The translations under genes and the position numbers were made by a program. From positions 1-14,944 of the forward strand of contig DATKDU010000304.1 of the NCBI GenBank assembly GCA_035512595.1: a stretch of 14,944 bases of DNA, in the 5' to 3' direction. Under the pieces are notes generated by a model. That model did not search any database and was not told where the DNA came from. It saw only the letters and a program-made list of their open reading frames with translations. The first letter of the stretch is position 1; each line of letters starts with the position of its first letter. This DNA is from DATKDU01 sp035512595 (GTDB lineage Bacteria > Planctomycetota > Planctomycetia > Pirellulales > Pirellulaceae). Below are positions 6,233-12,560 of this stretch, piece after piece.

Positions 6233-7558
6233 ATGAGCTTCGTTCGCATTTTGGCACTCTGCGCGGCGCTGTTGTGGCTTTCCTGGCAGGCGGCCCTCGC
6301 CCAGGAAAAAACGGAGCCGGCCGCGAAAGCCCCGCCGGCTGCTCCGGCCGCCAAGAATGACGCCGAAGCACCGCCGGCCGCCAGTGACGCCACAGCGCCG
6401 CCAGCCAACGAGAAGACGAAACCCGCCGCGCCTGCCAGCGATCCGCCCGCCACTGCCGAACAGTTTCCCTCCTTGAAAAAAGAGTGGGAGGACTTGGAGG
6501 CGAAGTTCACCGACCTGACCAACCAGTTTCTCAGCGCGCCGAGCACCGAAGAGAAGAACGTCATCCGCGGCCGGTATGTCAAGCTCGTCGGCGAGAGCGA
6601 GAAACTGCTGCCAAAGCTGCGGTCGGCGACCGAGGCTGCGTATGCCGCCGCTCCCGGCAAGGACCAGGCAATCACGGACTACATGATCAAGTTTCTGGCG
6701 TACGAGACGCGGAACTACCAATCGGGCAAGCAGGATTATTCGGTCGCCTACAACCTGGCCAAAAGGCTGATCGACGACCAGGTGGATGATCCGGTCCTGT
6801 TCGCGCTGGCTGGCACAGCCGCCTTCGAGATGAACGACTACGACAATGCTGAGGCTTGGCTGACCAAAGCCAAGGACGCCAAGAAGCTCGATGCCCGCGG
6901 ACTTTCGCTGCTGGAAGAATTGCCCCAGCGGAAAGAGGCCTGGGCCAAGGAGCAGGAGATTCGCAAGCAGGAAGCGGAGGCCGACGATCTGCCGCGAGTG
7001 AAGCTCGAGACGAGCAAGGGGACGATTGTCGTGGAGCTGTTTGAAAACGAAGCCCCGCAGACGGTCGGCAATTTCATCCACCTGGTGGAGAAGAAGTATT
7101 ACGACGGCCTCAAGTTCCATCGCGTCATTCCCGGTTTCATGGCCCAGGGGGGCGATCCGGAAGGGACTGGCGGCGGCGGGCCGGGGTACACGATCTACGA
7201 CGAGTGCGGCCGCGGCGATCACCGGCTTCACTTCCGCGGCTCCCTGAGCATGGCCAAGACCCAAGCGCCCGATTCCGGGGGCTCCCAATTCTTCATCACC
7301 TACCACCCGACGACCCACCTCGACGGCAAGCACACGGTCTTCGGCCGCGTGATCGAAGGGATGGAGGTCGCGACGAAGTTCCAGGACACTACCGCGCTGC
7401 TGCCGCCCGGCGCACCCGTCCCCGCGATCAAGCCCCCCGAGCCCGACACGATTCTCACAGCCGAAGTCCTCCGCAAGCGCGAGCACGAATACGTGCCGAC
7501 GAAAGTGGAGCAGAAGGAGCCGGAGGGGAAGGGGCCGGCGAAGTCGGGAAAGGAGTGA
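6233..7558 (+). CDS. Exported cyclophilin-type peptidyl-prolyl cis-trans isomerase with canonical active site (441 aa)
   Basis: The ATG at 6233 has AAGGA seven bases upstream. Residues 1-23 are a signal peptide ending ALA-Q, followed by an Ala/Pro/Lys-rich linker (about 25-75), suggesting a periplasmic protein whose domain stands off from the membrane or a partner. Residues about 76-245 are a helical TPR-like region (YNLAKRLIDDQVDDPVLFAL, NDYDNAEAWLTKAKD). The shared junction RKQEAEADDLP leads to the cyclophilin domain at about 254-417: FHRVIPGFMAQGGDP at 295-309 holds the CypA Arg55, Phe60, Met61 and Gln63 equivalents, GSQFF is at 350-354, and His361-366 (THLDGKH) replaces the CypA tryptophan, as in many bacterial members. 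The N-terminal region and junction match the upstream gene, so the pair arose by tandem duplication. The lysine-rich tail (residues 428-441) is unique to this copy. Confidence 0.93.
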   Translation: MSFVRILALCAALLWLSWQAALAQEKTEPAAKAPPAAPAAKNDAEAPPAASDATAPPANEKTKPAAPASDPPATAEQFPSLKKEWEDLEAKFTDLTNQFLSAPSTEEKNVIRGRYVKLVGESEKLLPKLRSATEAAYAAAPGKDQAITDYMIKFLAYETRNYQSGKQDYSVAYNLAKRLIDDQVDDPVLFALAGTAAFEMNDYDNAEAWLTKAKDAKKLDARGLSLLEELPQRKEAWAKEQEIRKQEAEADDLPRVKLETSKGTIVVELFENEAPQTVGNFIHLVEKKYYDGLKFHRVIPGFMAQGGDPEGTGGGGPGYTIYDECGRGDHRLHFRGSLSMAKTQAPDSGGSQFFITYHPTTHLDGKHTVFGRVIEGMEVATKFQDTTALLPPGAPVPAIKPPEPDTILTAEVLRKREHEYVPTKVEQKEPEGKGPAKSGKE

Positions 7559-7577
7559 AACCCAGCGAAGGTGGGTA

Positions 7578-7659
7578 GGTATGAGGGTATGAGGGTGTGG
7601 GGGTATGAGGGTGAATCGACGTCAACCCGCACACCCTCATACCCTCGCGCCCTCACACC
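7578..7659. repeat. Octamer repeat array in inverted orientation
   Basis: Four consecutive 8-base units read GGTATGAG, GGTATGAG, GGTGTGGG, GGTATGAG (7578-7609), plus the start of a fifth. After a short spacer, four complementary-strand units read CGCACACC, CTCATACC, CTCGCGCC, CTCACACC (7628-7659). The two arrays can pair with each other over several units, with the purine-rich strand first. The block lies 20 bases after the second cyclophilin stop and 17 bases before the SDR start, so it could form a long imperfect hairpin in the transcript or extruded DNA. Confidence 0.75.
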
Positions 7660-7676
7660 CCGATGACATCCCATCC

Positions 7677-8447
7677 ATGCACCTGGCCAACCACGTCTTC
7701 TTGATCACCGGCGGCGCGTCGGGCTTGGGCGCGGCGACCGCGCGGCGCTTTGCCGAGCAGCGGGCCAAGGTCGTCATTGCCGATCTGAATGCAACTGCCG
7801 GCGAGCAGCTTGCCGCGGAGCTCGGGCCGGAAAGGGTCCTCTTTCAACTCACCGACGTGACCAGCGCGGACAGCGGCCAGGCGGCCGTCGATGCGGCCCT
7901 GCGGCATTTCGGCGGCTTGCACGGCCTGGTCAACTGTGCCGGCATTCTCGGCGGCGCACGCGTCGCCGGCCGCGAAGGGCCGCACGACCTGGCGCTGTTT
8001 GAAAAAGTCATCCGCGTCAACCTGGTCGGCACGTTCAACATGCTGCGGCTGGCTGCCGCCGCCATGACGGCGAGCGCCCCGAATGCCGAGGGGGAGCGGG
8101 GGGTGATCGTGAGCACGGCCTCGGTTGCCGCCTTCGAGGGGCAGATCGGCCAGGCGGCGTACTCGGCGAGCAAAGGGGGCGTGGCCAGCATGACCCTGCC
8201 GATCGCGCGGGAGTTGGCCCGTTTCGGCATTCGGGTCGTCGCCATTGCGCCGGGGATTTTCGAGACTGCCATGATGGAGTCGGCGCCGGACGCAGTCCGC
8301 CGGTCGCTCGAAGCACAGGCCGTTTTCCCTCCGCGTCTGGGCCGCGCCGAGGAATACGCTCAGTTTGCCCAGCAGATTGTCGAGAACCCGATGCTCAACG
8401 GCTGCGTCCTCCGGCTCGACGGGGCAGTCCGCATGGCGGCCAAATGA
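7677..8447 (+). CDS. SDR family oxidoreductase, close to 3-hydroxyacyl-CoA dehydrogenase type 2 (256 aa)
   Basis: The NAD-binding glycine motif TGGASGLG is at residues 11-18, and Asp36 in VVIADLN points to NAD(H) rather than NADP(H). NCAG is at 86-89. The catalytic tetrad is visible as Asn115, Ser149 (STASVAAFEGQIGQ), Tyr162 and Lys166 (AYSASKGG). The stretch ASVAAFEGQIGQAAYSASKG and the end VENPMLNGCVLRLDGAVRMA are characteristic of the HSD17B10-like branch, whose members oxidise 3-hydroxyacyl-CoA and related substrates in fatty-acid or branched-chain amino-acid breakdown. The start at 7677 gives a normal SDR N-terminus; frames further upstream run through the octamer array and are unlikely. 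No ribosome binding site is obvious. No other beta-oxidation gene is nearby, so the substrate is inferred from the subfamily only. Confidence 0.92.
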   Translation: MHLANHVFLITGGASGLGAATARRFAEQRAKVVIADLNATAGEQLAAELGPERVLFQLTDVTSADSGQAAVDAALRHFGGLHGLVNCAGILGGARVAGREGPHDLALFEKVIRVNLVGTFNMLRLAAAAMTASAPNAEGERGVIVSTASVAAFEGQIGQAAYSASKGGVASMTLPIARELARFGIRVVAIAPGIFETAMMESAPDAVRRSLEAQAVFPPRLGRAEEYAQFAQQIVENPMLNGCVLRLDGAVRMAAK

Positions 8448-8452
8448 CGCGG

Positions 8453-8472
8453 GGCAGGCGCGAGCGCCTGCC
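8453..8472. repeat. Perfect hairpin 5 bases after the SDR gene
   Basis: GGCAGGCGC (8453-8461) and GCGCCTGCC (8464-8472) are exact reverse complements separated by GA. The position suits a transcription end, but there is no following T tract, so a rho-independent terminator of the usual kind is not supported. Confidence 0.6.
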
Positions 8473-8478
8473 GTAACT

Positions 8479-8545
8479 CGTAGCACAGGATTTCAACCTG
8501 TCCAGCATCATCGCCGCTTGGGACAGGTTGAAAACCTGTCCTACG
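8479..8545. repeat. REP-like nested palindrome
   Basis: Two 25-base arms (8479-8503 and 8521-8545) are reverse complements at 23 of 25 positions around a 17-base loop. Each arm is itself palindromic: in the right arm GGACAGGTT pairs with AACCTGTCC around GAA. Read in one frame the left arm encodes TGFQPV, a peptide I recall from spurious ORFs in planctomycete genomes, which suggests a dispersed element present in many copies. It lies between the SDR and a membrane-protein gene. Confidence 0.8.
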
Positions 8546-8641
8546 TTTATGAGCTAGACTTCCGATGGCACTCTTTCCAACCGCCCCTCGGTCGCTTCGC
8601 GCGCGGAGTACGCGCCAGGTTCGTCGAGAGGAGTTTTTCCA

Positions 8642-9199
8642 ATGCGAGCTCTCGATCACCGCTACTGGCCCATTTGGGTCGCTATCGTATTTTTGATTCT
8701 GGCCGCCGCGATCAATGCCACGACGCAGACCGTCCCCAACTGGCTGGCCTGCGCGTCGCTATTGGCATCATGGACCGCCGGGTGGTGCATCACCCGAGAA
8801 CAGGCCCCGTCGGTGGGCGGCGGAATGGTACCGGCGCTGCTGCTGAGTTTTTTGGGACTTATCATCCTCCTGCCGCTGGATGCGTTGGGCATCCTGGCGG
8901 CCGGCTGCGTGCTGGCCAACGCGGCCCTTGGCGGCTGGATCGGCTGCGCGGTGAGTGCCGAGCGCGGGGCGAAGTGGCTGGCCGGCTGCGCCGTTGCGGG
9001 GGCACTGTTGACGGCAATCAGCTCGTGGATGTTTACGCTCTACGGCATGAACGTCGATGCCCTCAGCCAGGTCTTCCCGCCCCAAGCAGCCCTGTCGGCG
9101 GGCTCCGTTCTCACGCTCGTGGCCATGCTCCGGCTGGCTCAGGACGCGGAGAAGCCTGCCGCCTCAGAGCCAGCGGCAAGCAATTTACCCGCCGCGTAG
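8642..9199 (+). CDS. Multi-spanning membrane protein resembling an A24 prepilin peptidase without catalytic aspartates (185 aa)
   Basis: The ATG at 8642 has AGAGGAG eight bases upstream (8627-8633). The protein has about five or six hydrophobic segments and normal length for a CpaA/TadV-type A24 leader peptidase. Three regions line up by eye. Residues 20-34 (LAAAINATTQTVPNW) match the family's first-aspartate motif AxxxDxxxxxxPN, with Asn25 at the Asp position. Residues 77-101 (LPLDALGILAAGCVLANAAL and onward) match the LPxYLLGxxGAGDVKLLAAxG region, with Cys89-Val-Leu in place of Asp-Val-Lys. Residues 145-160 (FPPQAALSAGSVLTLV) resemble the C-terminal PYGxAIALG segment. If the match holds, both aspartates are lost and the protein cannot act as a prepilin peptidase. 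Its last 15 bases overlap the convergent acetamidase gene. Otherwise it is an unknown membrane protein. Confidence 0.75.
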   Translation: MRALDHRYWPIWVAIVFLILAAAINATTQTVPNWLACASLLASWTAGWCITREQAPSVGGGMVPALLLSFLGLIILLPLDALGILAAGCVLANAALGGWIGCAVSAERGAKWLAGCAVAGALLTAISSWMFTLYGMNVDALSQVFPPQAALSAGSVLTLVAMLRLAQDAEKPAASEPAASNLPAA

Positions 9200-10072
9200 A
9201 TATTCCCTGGCCACCTTCACGGCGACGGTCCCCAGGCCGTAATACCCGACGCTGATCCGCGCCACGTGCGTGAGCAAGTCGTAGGCTCGCCAGCGGTCCC
9301 AGCCGTAATCCGACTCCATCCATAAGATCAGCCTCGCGAACCCTTCGGCACAGGCCCGCTCCATCGGGCAGCCGGAAACGACGGTCATGATCTCGCTCGG
9401 CGACTCGATCCGCGGGCCGGGAATCTTCTTTCCTTTGACCAGCGTCACCGTGACCGTGCTGCGGGCGGGCATCTCCAGACCGCTGGCCGACAGCTCGCCG
9501 TGCCCCATCGCGGCGTGAGCGTCCCCCATATACAGGTACGCGCCGGCCACGAAGATCGGCAGGTAAATGATGTTCCCCGGGCAGGTCTCGATGATGTCCA
9601 TGTTGCCGCCGTGCGGGCCGGCGGGGAACGTCGTCGGCACTCCCGTGTCCGGGGCAGTGCCGATGCAGCCAAGCATCGGCTCGTACGGAATCGCCAGCTT
9701 GTCGCTCCAGTGGATGCGGCCGCCTTCGATCTTGCAGACGTGCGTGCCGTGCGGACACTCGGTGCCGAGCCATTCGGCTAATTGCCGCGGGTCGCTGGTC
9801 CGCGTGGCGCACTGTCCAATCAGCGGCTCGATCGACTCGATCTTCACGGCCAGTGAATCACCCGGCTCGGCCCCTTCGACCCAGATCGGCCCGGTCTGCG
9901 GATTGCCGTAAGGCTTTTTTGTCTTGTCGCGGCGGTCGCTATCGGAGCGGATTTGGCCGCTGAAGGCGTCCTCGCTTTCGACGACGATCGTTTCACCCGA
10001 TTGAATTCGCAATCGGGGCTCGTTGTGGCGGGAGAATTCGTAGTAGAGCGGGCCGATGGGGAGGCGTTGCAT
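9185..10072 (-). CDS. Acetamidase/formamidase (FmdA/AmdA) family protein, 295 aa
   Basis: Members hydrolyse small amides such as formamide or acetamide to the acid and ammonia. Family landmarks are YYEFSRHNEP (10-19) followed by GETIVVESEDAFSGQIR (26-42), GPIWVEGAEPGDSLAV (61-76), IGTAPDTGVPTTFPAGPHGG (137-156) with NMD after it, IYLPIFVAGAYLYMGDAHAA (169-188), and GCPMERAC. The usual GDxHAxQGDGE appears as GDAHAAMGHGE (183-193), with Gln changed to Met and Asp to His. The start at 10072 (MQRLPIGPLYYEF) gives the family-typical length; the frame stays open upstream but the added residues are not conserved. No clear ribosome binding site is seen. The gene is divergent from a lipoprotein gene, and no amide transporter is adjacent. 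Family is secure, substrate is not. Confidence 0.9.
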   Translation of the reverse strand: MQRLPIGPLYYEFSRHNEPRLRIQSGETIVVESEDAFSGQIRSDSDRRDKTKKPYGNPQTGPIWVEGAEPGDSLAVKIESIEPLIGQCATRTSDPRQLAEWLGTECPHGTHVCKIEGGRIHWSDKLAIPYEPMLGCIGTAPDTGVPTTFPAGPHGGNMDIIETCPGNIIYLPIFVAGAYLYMGDAHAAMGHGELSASGLEMPARSTVTVTLVKGKKIPGPRIESPSEIMTVVSGCPMERACAEGFARLILWMESDYGWDRWRAYDLLTHVARISVGYYGLGTVAVKVAREYLRGG

Positions 10073-10148
10073 GGGAGGCGAAGTGGCAGAGCAGAGTTTG
10101 GAGGTCCGGTGGAATCGGAAGTATCGTAGCGAATTGGCGCGGAAAATG

Positions 10149-10177
10149 TTGCCAGGGGACGCTCCAGCCGATAGGGT
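10149..10177 (+). promoter_or_regulatory. Weak candidate promoter of the lipoprotein gene
   Basis: TTGCCA (10149-10154) matches the sigma70 -35 consensus at 5 of 6 positions and is followed after exactly 17 bases by TAGGGT (10172-10177), a poor -10. It sits 46 bases before the ATG at 10223 in a 150-base divergent gap. The spacing is right, but the -10 is weak. Confidence 0.3.
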
Positions 10178-10222
10178 GTTGGACGGTCGCCAGGATGCCA
10201 TTTGCCGCCCAGGAGCCGGGAC

Positions 10223-11878
10223 ATGCTTGCTGCACATCGGGAAAAGCACGCCTGGCCGGTCCTGCTCGCTGCACTTGCTGCGCTGGCCGGCTGTGAATCG
10301 CAACCGACGGCAATCAAACCCGCTTCGCCGGCGAAGAAGGTTTCTGCGCCGCCCAAGAAGGCTCGCCAGACGGTCGCCCGGCCAGTCGCGGAGCCGATGG
10401 CGCCGCAAGCAGCAGACGTGGGTGATTGGCGCGAGCGCGTCGCGCGTGCGGAGGCGGCACTGGCGGCGGGAAAGCTGGACGAAGCGCAGCGGGCGCTGGC
10501 CTCGCTCGACGAACTCGATTTGACCGAAAGTCCGCCGACGGCCGAGCAGGAACGGCAGCGGCAAGACCTGGAGCTGAAGCTGGCCGCCGCGCGGCGTGCG
10601 GCGCTCGACCGGAAGCGGGAAGCAAATCTAGCCGCCGCGCAGCACGCGCTCGACGAGGGGCGTTTTATCGACGCACTCCGCCTGGCGGCCGACGTGGTCA
10701 ACTCCGATCCCTTGCCGCCGCAGCAGGAGCGGGCAGCCGCGGTTCGCGTGGAAGTTCGCCGGCGGCAGCAAGTCCGCAAAGCGTGGCAGCCTTACTTGCA
10801 GCTTCTCGCTTCGAGCTCTCGCCGCGATCTGGAAACGGTGCAGGCCGAGTTGCGGAAAGATCCGGATGTGGCGGTCGCGCTGCTCGCCGAATTGTCTCAG
10901 CGATCCGACCAGCCGGCCATGGCCGCCGGAGCGCTCGAAACGCTGGGCGTCCTCGACCGGCCGCAGCAGGCGCTGCCGCTGCTCGTGGCCGTGCTGTCGC
11001 GCGACAGCCAGCGCGAGCTGTGGGAAGCGGCCAAGCGGCAGATCGTCCAGTTGCGCCAGCCCGGTGCCGGCCAGAGCATGCTCGCGCTGGCGCTGGCCGA
11101 CGCGCCGGTCGAGCAGCGACTGGCAGCCCTCGATACGCTGTCGCAGGTGATCGATCCTCCGCCGGAGACGCTGGTCAAGTTGCTGCCGCTGTTGCATGGG
11201 GATGGACCGCTGCTGCGGCGGGCGCTGGCGGCGGCAGCCCATAGCGCGAGCGTTCACGGACAATACGACCTGGCGGTCAACCGTGCAGTCATTGGCGAGC
11301 TCACGACGGCTCAGGACGAGCTGCTCGCCAAACTTCCGGCACGTCTGGCCGCACTGTCGGCGGCACCGGAAGGATCGGCACAAGACGTGGCGCTCGCGGC
11401 GCAGGCCCTGACGGTTACCTTGCGCCTGGCAATGCCGCAGCCGCTGGCGGTGGTCAAGGTGCAGGCTTCTGCGGACGCCCCCGAAGCGCCGGCCGCCGCC
11501 CTCATCGACGGCATTTGGGATTCGGCCGATCTCAAGACCATGTGGCGCCATCCGGCCGAGCAGCCGGGCGTCATCACGCTCGATTTGGGGCAGGAGCGGA
11601 CGATCGTTTGCGTGAAGCTCTGGAACATCAACGAGCCGGGGGGCACCAACCGCGGCTGGAAAGAGGCGGAGATATCGATCGGCAAAACGGACGCCGAGCT
11701 GACGAGTGTCGCCCGCGGAATTGTGCCGCCGGCCCCGGGCGCTGCCGGCATGCCCGACTACGGCACGCTGATCTCCGTCCCTTGCGTCCGTGGGCGCTAC
11801 GTGCGGCTACAGGCCGCCAGCTTATGGCAACCGGGCGGACCGAGCGGGCTGGCCGAGGTGCAGGTGCTGGGGTTTTGA
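10223..11878 (+). CDS. Lipoprotein with helical repeat body and C-terminal discoidin (F5/8 type C)-like domain, 551 aa
   Basis: The ATG at 10223 has AGGAG seven bases upstream (10211-10215). A lipoprotein signal (WPVLLAALAALAGC) ends at Cys24, so the mature protein should be lipid-anchored in the cell envelope. Residues about 30-65 are a Pro/Ala/Lys-rich linker. Residues about 68-190 are Ala/Arg/Glu-rich helices with coiled-coil character (KLDEAQRALASLDELDL; RFIDALRLAADVV, TPR-like). Residues about 200-400 look like alternating helices of the HEAT type (ALETLGVLDRPQQALPLLVA; AALDTLSQVIDPPPETLVKL). Residues about 408-551 resemble a discoidin/NPCBM fold: ALIDGIWDS, GVITLDLGQERTIVCVKLWN, EAEISIGKTD and the closing VRGRYVRLQA...LAEVQVLGF. 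Such domains usually bind carbohydrates or cell-surface ligands. No catalytic domain is visible. It stands alone as a transcription unit. Confidence 0.82.
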   Translation: MLAAHREKHAWPVLLAALAALAGCESQPTAIKPASPAKKVSAPPKKARQTVARPVAEPMAPQAADVGDWRERVARAEAALAAGKLDEAQRALASLDELDLTESPPTAEQERQRQDLELKLAAARRAALDRKREANLAAAQHALDEGRFIDALRLAADVVNSDPLPPQQERAAAVRVEVRRRQQVRKAWQPYLQLLASSSRRDLETVQAELRKDPDVAVALLAELSQRSDQPAMAAGALETLGVLDRPQQALPLLVAVLSRDSQRELWEAAKRQIVQLRQPGAGQSMLALALADAPVEQRLAALDTLSQVIDPPPETLVKLLPLLHGDGPLLRRALAAAAHSASVHGQYDLAVNRAVIGELTTAQDELLAKLPARLAALSAAPEGSAQDVALAAQALTVTLRLAMPQPLAVVKVQASADAPEAPAAALIDGIWDSADLKTMWRHPAEQPGVITLDLGQERTIVCVKLWNINEPGGTNRGWKEAEISIGKTDAELTSVARGIVPPAPGAAGMPDYGTLISVPCVRGRYVRLQAASLWQPGGPSGLAEVQVLGF

Positions 11879-11893
11879 GCGACAAAAAGAAAG

Positions 11894-11953
11894 GGAACAC
11901 TGATCTACACTAATTCACGCTAATCAGCGAAGATTAGCGAAGATTGGTGTTCC
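11894..11953. repeat. 60-base imperfect palindrome (REP-like)
   Basis: The first 30 bases pair with the reverse complement of the last 30 at 22 positions; the outer seven pairs, GGAACAC with GTGTTCC, are perfect. The interior carries repeated CTAAT and GCGAAGATT elements. The block is AT-rich compared with its surroundings. It lies 15 bases after the lipoprotein stop and 35 before the next start. I recall near-identical sequences scattered in other planctomycete genomes; that is memory, not a search. Confidence 0.75.
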
Positions 11954-11988
11954 TCGTTCGGGAATCTGGCCATGCAGGAGGCACGCAA

Positions 11989-12408
11989 ATGTCCGAAGCA
12001 TCTCGCTGGTGGCGTCCCCGTTTTCGTCTGGCCAGTCTGCTGTGGCTGATGCTGTGCGTGGCGCTCGCCATCGGCATGTATCGATACGGATACGAGGTAG
12101 GGCATGAAGACGCCCTCAACCAGCGCACGTTCGTGGGCAACGTCAACCCGCGGGTCTACGAGGTCTCCCAGATTGTCACTCTGAAGCCTGCCGGGGGAGG
12201 AGTAATCGCCGATTTCGATTCGTTAATGAGCGATTTGAAGAAGGAGGTATTACCGTATACCTGGGACGACCAGGGGGGGCCGCCACAATGGCTGAATTTC
12301 CAACCAATCTCTCGATCGTCATCTCCCACGACGAAGACGGGCACGAGCGGATTGGTAAGTGGATCCGCCAGCGACGTGAAACAGCGGGGAATCCAACCGC
12401 CGTTGTGA
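11989..12408 (+). CDS. Small membrane-anchored hypothetical protein, frameshifted at a G7 run (139 aa as read)
   Basis: The start at 11989 is firm: AGGAGG at 11976-11981 lies seven bases upstream. The protein begins MSEASRWWRPRFRLASLLWL and has one hydrophobic segment at about residues 12-32, then an extracytoplasmic-looking part with RVYEVSQIVTLKP, ADFDSLMSDLKKEV and YTWDDQGG (residues 55-97). I recall planctomycete proteins in which a PDFDSLIDLI...WDEVGG stretch leads on to a TNLS(L/I)VVSQ...VHEEI stretch. Here residues after Gly97 (PPQWLNFQPISRSSS to the stop) look non-native, while the expected continuation, FPTNLSIVISHDEDGHERIG, is present in another frame just downstream of seven consecutive Gs (12273-12279). 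The 139-residue product is therefore probably not the ancestral one. Function unknown. Confidence 0.7.
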   Translation: MSEASRWWRPRFRLASLLWLMLCVALAIGMYRYGYEVGHEDALNQRTFVGNVNPRVYEVSQIVTLKPAGGGVIADFDSLMSDLKKEVLPYTWDDQGGPPQWLNFQPISRSSSPTTKTGTSGLVSGSASDVKQRGIQPPL

Positions 12409-12446
12409 CTGTCGGCAAGGCCGCGAAGAAGCGTACCAGCCGTTAG
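12279..12446 (+). pseudogene. Out-of-frame C-terminal half of the preceding gene
   Basis: Reading one base back from the G7 run (codons from 12279) gives AATMAEFPTNLSIVISHDED and then GHERIGKWIRQRRETAGNPT, ending at TAG 12444-12446. This adds 55 residues after Gly97 and would make a 152-residue protein. The FPTNLSIVIS segment is what I expect after WDDQGG in this family. The shift equals a loss of one G (7 where 8 would keep the frame), or a -1 ribosomal slip on the G run. An internal ATG at 12288 has no ribosome binding site close by. Confidence 0.65.
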
Positions 12447-12560
12447 CCCGCGTGGATGGGCGAGAGCACATAGCTTCCGTTCGCGCCGCGCGGCATTGCC
12501 GGTACAATCTTGCTTTTTCAGCGCCGCCTTCCTCGGCCGCCTCCTGGCAACTAGCTTCGC

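Noticed and set aside
5438..7486. A very long minus-strand open frame (over 680 codons) opposite both cyclophilin genes.
   Set aside because: It crosses two well-supported plus-strand genes and their gap, has low-complexity Leu/Gly/Arg-rich translation and no recognisable domain; long antisense frames are expected in GC-rich codon-biased DNA.
7578..7659. Possibility of a CRISPR array because of short regular repeats.
   Set aside because: Units are 8 bases with no spacers between them and there are no cas genes.
7605..7676. In-frame 24-codon extension of the SDR protein.
   Set aside because: It translates the octamer repeat array; the SDR fold starts normally at 7677.
8365..8660. Plus- and minus-strand short frames across the intergenic region containing TGFQPV.
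   Set aside because: They are translations of the REP-like palindrome, not genes.
10072..10564. Upstream extension of the acetamidase frame by 164 codons.
   Set aside because: The extension lies opposite the lipoprotein gene, is not conserved-looking, and family length fits a start at 10072.
12503..12508. TACAAT upstream of the sulfotransferase, considered as a -10 box.
   Set aside because: No acceptable -35 at 16-18 bases was found (TTCCGT lies 22 bases away), so it does not support a promoter call on its own.
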